From: Planctomycetaceae bacterium
GTDB lineage: Bacteria; Planctomycetota; Planctomycetia; Pirellulales; Pirellulaceae
DNA length: 46,028 nucleotides
Assembly: GCA_024638965.1 (NCBI GenBank)
Contig: JAHEJI010000018.1
Location: forward strand, 1-46,028
Reading direction: 5' to 3'
A program made the position numbers and the translations under genes. The first letter of the stretch is position 1; each line of letters begins with the position of its first letter. The notes beneath the pieces are model-generated. The model made no database searches. It had not been told where the DNA came from and was given only the letters and a program-made list of their open reading frames with translations. Positions 1-9,027 of this stretch are shown in pieces.

Positions 1-2
1 AC

Positions 3-1661
3 GCCCCCAACTGCACGCTGATCGGATTTGACAGCAGCTCTGTCTCGTTTGGATCAGACTCGTTGGTTGAGGGCAACACCGGGTACATGAACGTCACGGT
101 CGGCGGTTCGCGGACCCGGGTCGAGGGCAACTCCGGAGGCACAATCCGGATCAGCGGCGACGATAATCTGGTAGTTGGAAACACCGTCCAGCGGGTGCGC
201 GTGCTATCCGGGAATAACAACGTCATCGGCGGCCCGAATCCCGCAGACCGCAATTTTCTTACCGGTTACGGGAATTGGAACACCAGCTCGGGCCTGCCTT
301 CAGGTACCACCTTGCAGCTTGTCAACACGAATGGCACTGTGATCGAGAACAACTACATCGGAACCACGCCGGATGGACTCGCACAAGGGAACCCGGCCTC
401 GACGATCGGGGTCAGTTTTGAGGGCACCAACCACGACGTCGTCCTCCGCGACAATTTAATCGCCGGCATCAAGGCAGTGGGCATCGGTCAGTACGCAGGT
501 CAGCTTTTCGGATATGGTGTGATCCTTTGGGGATCTGGAGGGTCGAACATTGAGCTGACCGGCAACACGATTGGGTTGGACGCCAACGGTGACCCGCTCT
601 TGGGAAGTGTCTGGGGTATCGATGTGGGCAATGCCAATGGCTCGGGAATCTACACCGACATTCGCATTGAAGGGAATGCCGTCGCCGACCACGTGCTGAA
701 CGGGATCACGGTCGGACGACAAAATCCCACGGTGAGGATTTCGGAGAACTCGATCCACTCGAACGGATGGCTGGGTGTCGATCTCATTCCCACCGGCCAC
801 GGCTACGGAGTCACACCAAACGACCCGTTGGACGCCGACACGGGTGCGAATGGATTGCAGAACTTCCCCGAGATTCTCGATGCGACCAATAACGGCTTGG
901 CGATTCAGGTCGTTGGCCAGCTACACAGTGAACCGCTCAACGACTATACCCTTGAGTTCTTCGCCTCCCCAGAGTGCGACCCTTCGGGATTCGGTGAGGG
1001 ACAGATGTTCCTTGGCTCGACGAGCGTCGTTACAGATTCCGCGGGTGACGCAGTGTTTGACGTTTCACTCTCGGCGGTTGTTCCGTCAGGTTGGGTGATC
1101 ACGTCGACAGCCACATTGGAACCGATCGGTGCGACATCGGAGTTTTCGGCCTGTGTCGATATTATCGACACCACCCCTGACCCGACGTTGCCTGATAGTT
1201 TTGCAATCGTCACGGGCGGCCTGAACTCAGGCGGGTTGCCAGAACTGGCTGAGAGTGATGATCAATATCTTGTGATGAATCCACAATTTATATCCAGTCG
1301 CTATCAAAACGTCTTTACCGTCGACGCAACGGCATCAACGGACACACCAAGCGTTTTGGGATTTAGCCTGGAAGCCAAAGTATTCAACATTATCGGAACG
1401 GTGGATCATAAGATCGAATTGTTCAACTACGAAACGGGTCAATATGAAACTGTTGACAGCCAATTTGCAACCGCCATAGATTCTGTGGTTGCGGTGCAGC
1501 CCGGCGGTGACCCAACTCGATTCGTTCAAGCAGGAACGGGTGCAATGCGGGCTCGCATCAGCTACCAGAATGGATTGCCTTATTGGGTCTCTCGAATCGT
1601 TAATCTGTTCCTTCCGTTTCAAACGAGCGTCGATCACTTGTTTTGGACCGTGATTGAATAA
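3..1661 (+). CDS. Secreted right-handed parallel beta-helix protein, 5' end missing
   Basis: The frame is open from the first bases of the window, so this is the C-terminal part of a longer gene; a TTG at 63 is not a convincing start. Residues up to about 250 carry repeating short beta-strand rungs rich in G-N-x-I/V (for example IENNYIGTT and IRIEGNAVADHVLNGI), typical of parallel beta-helix (PbH1) repeats. A beta-sandwich segment follows at about nt 900-1170 with the family-typical wording LEFFASPECDPSGFGEGQ and ending SEFSACVDI. The last 150 residues form a separate acidic domain (ELAESDDQYLV, IELFNYETGQYE, FVQAGTGAMRARISY) that I associate with the C-termini of many planctomycete secreted proteins. 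The beta-helix portion looks distinctly more GC-rich than the C-terminal domain. A surface or extracellular adhesin-like or polysaccharide-related role is an inference; no catalytic residues are recognisable. Confidence 0.8.
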   Translation, partial: APNCTLIGFDSSSVSFGSDSLVEGNTGYMNVTVGGSRTRVEGNSGGTIRISGDDNLVVGNTVQRVRVLSGNNNVIGGPNPADRNFLTGYGNWNTSSGLPSGTTLQLVNTNGTVIENNYIGTTPDGLAQGNPASTIGVSFEGTNHDVVLRDNLIAGIKAVGIGQYAGQLFGYGVILWGSGGSNIELTGNTIGLDANGDPLLGSVWGIDVGNANGSGIYTDIRIEGNAVADHVLNGITVGRQNPTVRISENSIHSNGWLGVDLIPTGHGYGVTPNDPLDADTGANGLQNFPEILDATNNGLAIQVVGQLHSEPLNDYTLEFFASPECDPSGFGEGQMFLGSTSVVTDSAGDAVFDVSLSAVVPSGWVITSTATLEPIGATSEFSACVDIIDTTPDPTLPDSFAIVTGGLNSGGLPELAESDDQYLVMNPQFISSRYQNVFTVDATASTDTPSVLGFSLEAKVFNIIGTVDHKIELFNYETGQYETVDSQFATAIDSVVAVQPGGDPTRFVQAGTGAMRARISYQNGLPYWVSRIVNLFLPFQTSVDHLFWTVIE

Positions 1662-1960
1662 ACTAGGAGAACCATTAAGTTGGATCGGAGCCAGCGAGGA
1701 TTCGAGTCAGAAAGCAAACCAACACGGAAACGCCGATCAGGATTCGCTGAAAACCCGGTGTTTGCGGCTCTTAAATGCATTCATTATGAACAAAAAGACC
1801 TCCTAGTGTAACGGGCGGATTCGCTCACCCCCCGAGCGCGGAGATTGTTTTGGGCGTGAGTCTAACTAAGATGAATTCCAGCTTCTCGATTTCGATGTGT
1901 TTAATTGACGTTTTCCGGGAAGAGGGCACCGGTGAAGAGTTCACAAATAGGGACAAGAGG
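1662..1960. other. Gene-free spacer before the di-haem peroxidase gene
   Basis: About 300 bases separate the beta-helix gene from the peroxidase start chosen here. The peroxidase frame is open back to 1850, but that stretch encodes no recognisable sequence. I see no terminator with a T-run and no RNA gene. It presumably holds the promoter of the downstream gene, which I cannot place. Confidence 0.4.
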
Positions 1961-3346
1961 ATGATTTTTACGAATCCTAAATACGGTTTGTGCAAGATTG
2001 CGTATGCGGCCTTATGTATTTGTGTTGGCTTGAGCTTTTCACAAACGCTATTTGGACAATCAAATGATCAACGACTCCGCAGATTGTTAGAGCAATATGG
2101 GGTGGAACCGTTGGACCCGGGCGGCGGGCACACAGAACACCGTATTGCCTTGGGTCAAGCACTGTTTTTCGACCGGGAACTCAGTGGAAATCGCGACACT
2201 TCGTGTGCGACTTGCCATCATCCGAATTTGGGAACTGGCGACGGGCTGGCTCTTCCAGTTGGAACTGCACCGAAAAATCCAGGTGCTTTGGGACTTGAGC
2301 GTATCAAAGGCACCGATCGAGAATTCATTCCCAGAAATGCACCAGAGATATTCAATCGCGGTTCCAGTTTGTGGAAGAGTATGTTCTGGGATAGTCGAGT
2401 TGCGGAAGTCGCTGACGGGAACTTCACGTCACCTGCGGGAGGGCAATTGCTACCCGGGCTTTCGTCTTCTTTGTATATCCAGGCAATGTTTCCGGTGACA
2501 TCTCGTCATGAAATGAGAGGTCTAGACGGCGATTTGACTTTCGAGGGTGATGTAAACGAATTAGCCGAGGTCTCCGACAAGGACTTGCCAGGTATATGGA
2601 ACGCTATCATGAGCCGGCTGTTGGCCATTCCCGAATATCAGGACATGTTTTTGTCCGCTTATCCAGAAAAAACATTGCAGGAACTAACGTTTGCCGACGC
2701 GGCGAATGCGATTGGTGCGTTTGAAATCGACGCCTACACTTTTTTGGACAGTCCTTTTGATCGTTATGTGGCCGGTGACAATTCAGCGTTAACTCGCAGA
2801 GAGAAACGAGGTGCTATTCTTTTTTACGGTAGAGCAAACTGTGCGAGCTGTCACACCGGACCACTGTTGACCGATCAAAAACATTGGTCGCTCGCGGTTC
2901 CACAGTTGGGGCCGGGAAAGGGAGAGTTTGCACCGTATGATCTAGGCCGATATTTGGAAAATGAAAAACCGGAAGATTTATTCGCTTTTCGTACGCCACC
3001 ACTCCGCAACGTAGCCAAAACGGCCCCTTACATGCACAACGGCGCTTTCAACGATTTGAGGTCGGTTATCCGACATCATTCATCGCCGTGGTTCAGCCTG
3101 TTGACTTATCGACCGCGACGGCATTTGGAGCAAGAGGAATTGTGGGAGACCGTTCTACAGGACTGGCAGACCCGTTTTTGGTTGGCCATCACACTTGACC
3201 GTCAAAACCTTCCACGTCATTTGAGCAACCGCGATATCAACGATATCGAAAATTTCCTTCATTCATTGACAATTCCTGAATTTGAAACCCGCCTCCAGGC
3301 AACGATTCCAGAATCGGTTCCGAGTGGTTTACCGGTCGAAAGGTAA
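1961..3346 (+). CDS. Di-haem cytochrome c peroxidase / MauG family protein
   Basis: A 461-residue periplasmic protein. ATG at 1961 is preferred over GTG 1850 or ATG 1871 because it gives a clean signal peptide (residues 1 to about 33, hydrophobic core AALCICVGLSF). The first haem-binding motif CATCH is at C82-C85-H86 and the second, CASCH, at C294-C297-H298. The late motif FRTPPLRNVAKTAPYMHNG (M358 region) is characteristic of bacterial cytochrome c peroxidase/MauG proteins, where it contributes to the haem environment. These enzymes use two c-type haems to reduce hydrogen peroxide, or in MauG to oxidise a protein substrate. The length is close to the longer MauG-like members. It stands alone between two spacers; no partner substrate gene is evident. 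Peroxidase versus MauG-like protein oxidase cannot be settled from sequence alone. Confidence 0.88.
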   Translation: MIFTNPKYGLCKIAYAALCICVGLSFSQTLFGQSNDQRLRRLLEQYGVEPLDPGGGHTEHRIALGQALFFDRELSGNRDTSCATCHHPNLGTGDGLALPVGTAPKNPGALGLERIKGTDREFIPRNAPEIFNRGSSLWKSMFWDSRVAEVADGNFTSPAGGQLLPGLSSSLYIQAMFPVTSRHEMRGLDGDLTFEGDVNELAEVSDKDLPGIWNAIMSRLLAIPEYQDMFLSAYPEKTLQELTFADAANAIGAFEIDAYTFLDSPFDRYVAGDNSALTRREKRGAILFYGRANCASCHTGPLLTDQKHWSLAVPQLGPGKGEFAPYDLGRYLENEKPEDLFAFRTPPLRNVAKTAPYMHNGAFNDLRSVIRHHSSPWFSLLTYRPRRHLEQEELWETVLQDWQTRFWLAITLDRQNLPRHLSNRDINDIENFLHSLTIPEFETRLQATIPESVPSGLPVER

Positions 3347-3426
3347 GAGGGGATTCCCGCATGCAGAAGCATGAGTAGGTGTAGACTGATCAATTCGTGC
3401 GACAACTAGCGTTGGGGAATAACATG

Positions 3427-3465
3427 TTACGGAGCAGAATCACGCTCGGCTCCTGTTACATGATA
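3427..3465. repeat. Imperfect inverted repeat after the peroxidase gene
   Basis: The segment reads CATGTTACGGAGC, a 13-base spacer, then GCTCCTGTTACATG, which pairs imperfectly to a hairpin of about 12 pairs. No T-run follows on either strand, so a rho-independent terminator is not supported. It could be a processing or termination structure between the peroxidase gene and the next operon. Confidence 0.3.
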
Positions 3466-3586
3466 AATTAATTCCGGAGCAAGTTTCCGCCGAAGTGCAA
3501 TTGCCAGTCATGCACAAGTCTTTGTCTAACTGCTTTTTCCACGCCAACGAGTAGAATGGACGTTTTCGTTCAAGCGGGTTGGCAAA

Positions 3587-6500
3587 ATGAAAATTGGATT
3601 AATTCTGCTCGTCATATTGGTGATTTCCGATTGTGCGAACGCCCAACAGTGGCCCGCATTTCGAAGCGACAATGCCCGTTCGGGTGTTGCCGCGAAGGCG
3701 ATCAGGGCTGAACGGCTACAACTGGCTTGGCAATGGCAAGCGGAGTTGCCGCCCGATCCAGCATGGGACGGCCCAGCCCGGTGGGACGCGTTCGCTCGGA
3801 TTCGCGATTTGCCCGCGATGCGACAATACGATGCCTGTTTTCATCCGGTCAGCGACGGAGAAGCAGTCTATTTGGGTTCGTCGAGCCAAGATACGCTCAC
3901 CGCCATTAATCTGGACGACGGCGTTGAGCAATGGTCATTTGTTGCCGGCGGCCCGATACGACTCGCACCAACCCTCGAAGGCGACCGCGTGTTATTTGGA
4001 TGCGATGACGGGAATGCTTATTGTCTCAATCGAATGACGGGCAACCTGGTTTGGAAATTCAACGCGTCGATTCACCAGGGAGCAGAACAACGGCGATTAA
4101 TCAACAACGATCGCTTAATCAGCTACTATCCTGTGCGGACCGGCATTACCGTTCGGGACAGCGTGGCCTATTTTGGGGCTTCTTTTTTGCCTTGGCGTGA
4201 GTCTTACATTTGCGCGGTTGATCTCGAGACGGGCAAGCCAAACGAATTCAAACAGACGTTTGTCGTTAAACATGAAAACGCAACACTCGAAGGCAGTTTA
4301 CTGGTTGCTGAAAACCATTTAATCGTTCCTCAAGGACGCGTCGCACCTTTGTTGTTTGATCGTACAAACGGCAAAAGCCTGGGTAGCTTGCCTGGCGGTG
4401 GTGGCGTGACGATCGTGTTGACCGAATCCGGCGACGTGGTCCGCACCGAAGGGGGCGGGGCTGCCCGTGGAGGTCAGGTTGGTGTTTTTAAGGGGAAAGA
4501 GCGCGTTGCCTCTTTTCCGCGCGGTCGTTCGCTTGTGGTCCATAATGAATTCTTTTACGTGATCGACGGCCAAAAACTTTTTGCGGCAGAGCGATCAACG
4601 AATGAATTGAAATGGACACGCGAAGTTGATGAGCCGCTTGAGATCATCATGGCGGGCACCACCGTTTTCGTCGGAGGCCGCGACCATGTCACGGCAGTTG
4701 ACGCCGGCAACGGCGAAGTCGTTTGGTCCGCCGAAACAGAAGGTCGTGTTTTCGGGCTGGCCATCGCAGGCGATTGCTTGATCGCTTCCACCGACACAGG
4801 CGGCTTGTACGTTTATTCGCCGACAGCCGAAAAAGACTGGTCGGCCTCAGGTAGGCAGAGTACCGATCAAGTTTGGAATTCTCCGACGGTGGCTCGTGTG
4901 CGATCCAGGAATTTGCTTCATCGCTGGGTCTTTCACCGCTCAGCCATGAAGAACGCGGGCCAGAGCGACCTCAAAGGAACACAATTGAATAACGTGCAAG
5001 TAAAAGATCAAGCCGGAACGACGCATTTGCAATTGGCTGGCCAAGCCAAAGCAATACAAATCGGCAAATCTCAATCATTCGAAGCGATTGAACTCAACGG
5101 CAGCATGTTCACACTTTCTGAAGACGCCGCGAGCACACTGCCTGCTGATGCGATTTCGGTGGAAGCCTGGGTCCGCGTCGATCAACCGACTGCATGGGGC
5201 GGAATCGTCGGCTACATCCAGGACGACGGTGCGGTCGAACACGGCTGGCTTCTGGGTTACCGGTCGGACAAATTTTGTTTCGCGGTTGCCGGCGGCGGAA
5301 ATGGACTGACTTATTTGACAGCCAATGACAGTTTCCAACCCAAATCCTGGAATCATGTTGTGGGAACCTACAATGGTCGCGAATCGCGGTTGTACATCAA
5401 CGGTTCGCTCGCGGCAAGCAGCACCGCTGAAACCGGTCCGATTAGCTATGCGGGCAAACAACATTTCACCCTGGCTGCCTACAAAGATGCTAACGAGTCA
5501 TTTCCGCTGATTGGCGCATTGCACGAAGTCCGCATTTATTCAACGCCGCTGGACGCATCCTCAATCGCGAGGCAGTTTGCTGCTCAAGCCAAAGAATTTG
5601 ATATTCCAAAATCGGCAGAATCATCCGCGACCGATATTGTAACTTGGGGGCCAATCACGAATTTTGTTAGTCCAGGCGAGATCGAAATCAGCTACGGCAC
5701 CAAAACGAAGTGTGCCTCGATCGTGGACTTGATTACCGAGGACCGAGTAAAACGGTTTGCGAGTCAGGGATTGACAACATCGCACACGTTGGTGGTCGAG
5801 GGTTTGCCGTTTCGCCGCGAACTTCAATTCCAGATTCGAGACGGCGATGCGGCAGATGCAAACGTCTCGAAAAGCTATTCATTGGACTCGCATTTTGACT
5901 GGACGCTGACAAAAACTTCACCGCCACAAAATTGGATGGTCGATCTGGTTGAGAAGAGCCCCAATCCGCGCGGGTTGGCCCTGGTTTTGGGCGCCGAGCA
6001 AGCTGAACGAGCCGAGCAACTCGCAGCAGAAAGTCAGCTGTGCGTGATTTTGATCGTTGAAAATGAATCTACCGCCGCGACGATTCGACAAAAATGGACG
6101 TCAGACAAACGGTGGCGGTACGGTCGTGAACTCTGCGTTGCCGTCGTACCCGTTCGTCAACTTCCCGCTGCCTGCGCTTCGGTCGTCGTTTCGGCAGACT
6201 CAGACGATGTCGTACGTCGGTTGGTGCGTCCCGAAGGGGGCGTCTTGCACAACGGCGACTCGGTCGTTTGGCGCCGGGATCCTGTCGAAGGCTCAGGCGT
6301 TTGGAGCCACATGTACGGCCAGGCAGACAACAGCGCTTTTGGTGGAGAGCATCTTTCAGAGGCGACGGAGAGGCAAGACTTGTTGACCCAGTGGATCGGT
6401 CGACCGGGGCCTCGCTACAAGGCGGATCGCCAGAATCGAAAACCATCTCCGCTTGCTGCTGGCGGTCGTTTGTTCCTGCAAGGTCAGCAGCGGATGATTG

Positions 6501-7621
6501 CGTTGGATAGCTATAGCGGCACGGTATTGTGGAGCGTTGAGACGCCGACCGTGATGCGTTGGAACGTGCCGCACGATTGTTCAAACTGGTGCGCTGATAC
6601 GAACGGGATTTACGTTGCTGCGGAAGACAAAGCCTGGTTTTTGGAGGGGCGAACCGGCCGCGTTGCTCGCCAATTCGATTTACCCGTCAAAAGCAATGCG
6701 AAAGACAACAGCTGGGGCTTTATCGGTCGACACGATGATCAATTGCTGGGCTCGGTCGTTGCCACGCCCGCCATCTATACCAAGTGGTGGGGCAGTTCCC
6801 AGTGGTTTGATTCGACTGGCGGCGCCGACACGCATGTCGTCGCTGGTGACGAGCTATTTTCAATGGATCATCTCACTGGCGATGTTCAGTGGCGATACCA
6901 AGGTTTGATCCTCCATCCGACGATAACGGTAATGGACGATCATATCTTCTTTGTCGAAGACAAAACGGCGGATCACCAGGCAGACACCGTGCGGAGAATT
7001 TCATTAGACAATGGCCAACAACACCAAATTGTGTGTCTCGACGCAACAACCGGAAAAACAAAATGGCGTCAGCCGCTCGCACCCTTCGCGGGTCACGTTG
7101 CCTGCCTGTATCTGGCCGGCGGTGGAGACGAACAAAATCGCAGCCTGGTGTTGGTCGCTTCAGAGTCGACAAAAAAAGAATTCTTGGTCCAAGCGCTGAG
7201 CCCAAAAACGGGTGAACCAATCTGGAGTCGAACCGTTGCATGGGAGGCGAACCATCATGGCAAACATATTTCACGCCCGGCAATTCAGGGTGAATTACTT
7301 TATCTGAGGCCCGAAGTCATGAATTTGGCCGATGGCACGACCATTCGTCGCGGCTTTCCCGGCGGCCATGGCTGTTCCAGCTATACACTCAGCACCAACG
7401 GCATTTTTTCACGGCTTGGCGAAACGACCTGGTGGGACGTGCGGCACGACAAAGTGAATCGGTTCAAACGAATTCGAACGGATTGTTGGATCAGTGTCGT
7501 TCCGGCACAGGGAATGTTGCTTTCGGCCGAAGGGGGTGGCGGTTGTTCTTGTGGATCGTGGCTGGAAACATCACTCGGTTTCTTGCCTCGTAGCGTTGAC
7601 GAGGCCTTCCCGGAAAAGTGA
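3587..7621 (+). CDS. Secreted PQQ-propeller / LamG / degenerate methyltransferase-fold fusion protein
   Basis: A 1344-residue exported protein with a signal peptide ending about residue 19 (hydrophobic core LILLVILVIS, then CANAQ). Residues about 20-430 are PQQ-type beta-propeller blades with the recurring pattern of a hydrophobic strand, then AINLDDG.EQW or CLNRMTGNLVWKF. Residues about 443-665 are a LamG/concanavalin-like sandwich (ISVEAWVRVD, WNHVVGTYNG, LYINGSLAAS, GALHEVRIYSTPL). Residues about 680-755 resemble a fibronectin-III-like sandwich. Residues about 780-900 resemble a Rossmann SAM-methyltransferase whose glycine motif is degraded (LVLGAEQAERAEQLA). From about 905 a second propeller begins with IGRPGPR and continues to the C-terminus. 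It is the first gene of a run and its TGA overlaps the next start. Cofactor binding is not assured, because many PQQ-like propellers bind no PQQ. Role unknown; periplasmic or surface scaffold is an inference. Confidence 0.85.
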   Translation: MKIGLILLVILVISDCANAQQWPAFRSDNARSGVAAKAIRAERLQLAWQWQAELPPDPAWDGPARWDAFARIRDLPAMRQYDACFHPVSDGEAVYLGSSSQDTLTAINLDDGVEQWSFVAGGPIRLAPTLEGDRVLFGCDDGNAYCLNRMTGNLVWKFNASIHQGAEQRRLINNDRLISYYPVRTGITVRDSVAYFGASFLPWRESYICAVDLETGKPNEFKQTFVVKHENATLEGSLLVAENHLIVPQGRVAPLLFDRTNGKSLGSLPGGGGVTIVLTESGDVVRTEGGGAARGGQVGVFKGKERVASFPRGRSLVVHNEFFYVIDGQKLFAAERSTNELKWTREVDEPLEIIMAGTTVFVGGRDHVTAVDAGNGEVVWSAETEGRVFGLAIAGDCLIASTDTGGLYVYSPTAEKDWSASGRQSTDQVWNSPTVARVRSRNLLHRWVFHRSAMKNAGQSDLKGTQLNNVQVKDQAGTTHLQLAGQAKAIQIGKSQSFEAIELNGSMFTLSEDAASTLPADAISVEAWVRVDQPTAWGGIVGYIQDDGAVEHGWLLGYRSDKFCFAVAGGGNGLTYLTANDSFQPKSWNHVVGTYNGRESRLYINGSLAASSTAETGPISYAGKQHFTLAAYKDANESFPLIGALHEVRIYSTPLDASSIARQFAAQAKEFDIPKSAESSATDIVTWGPITNFVSPGEIEISYGTKTKCASIVDLITEDRVKRFASQGLTTSHTLVVEGLPFRRELQFQIRDGDAADANVSKSYSLDSHFDWTLTKTSPPQNWMVDLVEKSPNPRGLALVLGAEQAERAEQLAAESQLCVILIVENESTAATIRQKWTSDKRWRYGRELCVAVVPVRQLPAACASVVVSADSDDVVRRLVRPEGGVLHNGDSVVWRRDPVEGSGVWSHMYGQADNSAFGGEHLSEATERQDLLTQWIGRPGPRYKADRQNRKPSPLAAGGRLFLQGQQRMIALDSYSGTVLWSVETPTVMRWNVPHDCSNWCADTNGIYVAAEDKAWFLEGRTGRVARQFDLPVKSNAKDNSWGFIGRHDDQLLGSVVATPAIYTKWWGSSQWFDSTGGADTHVVAGDELFSMDHLTGDVQWRYQGLILHPTITVMDDHIFFVEDKTADHQADTVRRISLDNGQQHQIVCLDATTGKTKWRQPLAPFAGHVACLYLAGGGDEQNRSLVLVASESTKKEFLVQALSPKTGEPIWSRTVAWEANHHGKHISRPAIQGELLYLRPEVMNLADGTTIRRGFPGGHGCSSYTLSTNGIFSRLGETTWWDVRHDKVNRFKRIRTDCWISVVPAQGMLLSAEGGGGCSCGSWLETSLGFLPRSVDEAFPEK

Positions 7622-9018
7622 TGCTTGACCAAACATTTGACAAGCCGTTTATCCCTGATACCGATCAAAGTTCGGCATTTAACCAGGAGCACCAACTATT
7701 CATCCTGAATCGAGTTGAGCGAGATGAAGGATCTCTCGTGTTTATTGAGGCAGATTCTTTCCGCCGCGGCGGACTAGAGCTCTTTCAGAATAACTTGAGT
7801 CCTCTTCCAATCGCCGTTGGCCGATTTGCAGTATCGATCGCTACGTTCATGTTGATTCTCGGCCTGTTCCATCCAACCCTCGCCAGCGAGTCCTATCCAA
7901 ACGCGCGCTGCAAATACAGTGTTCGAGACGTCGCGTTCGTCAACGTTCACGGCAAATCGTGGCAATTGCAAATTGTCAAACCGAACGTCGTGGACGACAA
8001 CCAGTTTGAGCAGTGGAACGAAACGCTTCGCGAGAAACTCGATGGATCCAACGTCGGCTATGTTTGGTTGCAAGCCGACTCCAAACAGGCGGCTCAACTT
8101 CTGGATCACATTGGCCAACAAGAATCAGCTTTGCCGGCGATGGCGCTAACCGGTCAGGCTGGACTCGTGATTCCGTTTAGCGCGCCCGCCAATGAACAAA
8201 CACGCCTGGCCGACGAACTTGTCAAAATGCTGGAGTCACCTGCCCGCCACGAAATTTTGGACAATGTCGTTGACGCACTCTGTGTCGTCGTTTTGGTTGA
8301 ATCTAAACAGGAGCTCAAGAATGCTGCCTGCCGCCAAACTCTGGTAACCGCGATCAATCAACTTGAACGGCAGATGTGGACGCTGGAAAAACCAACCGAC
8401 AAAGGACCCGTTCTCGTCACCATTTCGAATCAACAGAAAATCGCCGAGTCGTGGTTGTTAAAGTCACTTGCAATCGAAAACGATGACTTGCCAGCCGTAG
8501 CGATTGTTTTTGGACAGGGCCGCAGATTAGGCGAAGTCTTAACCGGTGACGAGATTACGGTCGAAAAGATTGTCGGTCGAGCCAGCGTTTGCGGCCAAGA
8601 CTGTGAGTGTGATTTGAATCGCGATTGGTTGTACGGGCAGCAAATGATCCACCTGTGGAGCAAACAACACGAACTCGCGGCCGAACGAAGCCTCAGCTTT
8701 GATCCTAACTCGGCATTTGTGATTGCTGAAGTCGCACAGATCATTCAAAAAAACTCGACTGGTTTGGCACAAGATCAGCGCGTCGACCTTGGCGGTGGAT
8801 TGGTTGTGCATGACCTCGACCACATCGGCGAAGAGCAAAACGCAAACAGTGAACAAACGCCGGCAAAGCCGAGCGTTAACCCTAAAACAGCAGACTCGCC
8901 TTCCGATGTTGGTATTCAAAATCAAGATCAAACCGTCGCCGTCCCTTGGACGTTATTGATCATACTACTGGCATTGGTGATCATGATCGGCGTCTTTCTA
9001 AAACGAAAGCTGGGCTAG
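7621..9018 (+). CDS. Membrane-anchored protein of unknown function, in the ABC operon
   Basis: I do not recognise a named family. The frame opens with GTG 7618/ATG 7621 overlapping the previous stop. A hydrophobic stretch sits about 60-90 residues in (RFAVSIATFMLILGLF, then LAS). A TTG at 7795 would instead make that stretch a normal N-terminal signal peptide, so the start is uncertain. The mature part begins with a Cys-containing motif (NARCKYSVRDVAFVNVHG). In the middle is a strand-rich, possibly thioredoxin-like alpha/beta region, then a cysteine cluster CGQDCECDLNRDWLYG. A charged linker leads to a C-terminal membrane helix (WTLLIILLALVIMIGVF) followed by KRK, which implies a periplasmic body anchored at its C-terminus. 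Its position directly before the FtsX-type permease suggests that it works with that transporter. Confidence 0.7.
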   Translation: MLDQTFDKPFIPDTDQSSAFNQEHQLFILNRVERDEGSLVFIEADSFRRGGLELFQNNLSPLPIAVGRFAVSIATFMLILGLFHPTLASESYPNARCKYSVRDVAFVNVHGKSWQLQIVKPNVVDDNQFEQWNETLREKLDGSNVGYVWLQADSKQAAQLLDHIGQQESALPAMALTGQAGLVIPFSAPANEQTRLADELVKMLESPARHEILDNVVDALCVVVLVESKQELKNAACRQTLVTAINQLERQMWTLEKPTDKGPVLVTISNQQKIAESWLLKSLAIENDDLPAVAIVFGQGRRLGEVLTGDEITVEKIVGRASVCGQDCECDLNRDWLYGQQMIHLWSKQHELAAERSLSFDPNSAFVIAEVAQIIQKNSTGLAQDQRVDLGGGLVVHDLDHIGEEQNANSEQTPAKPSVNPKTADSPSDVGIQNQDQTVAVPWTLLIILLALVIMIGVFLKRKLG

Positions 9019-9027
9019 TTTCAGATT

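Noticed and set aside
3427-3465. Terminator of the di-haem peroxidase gene
   Set aside because: The inverted repeat is imperfect and not followed by a T-run on either strand, so it was listed only as a repeat.
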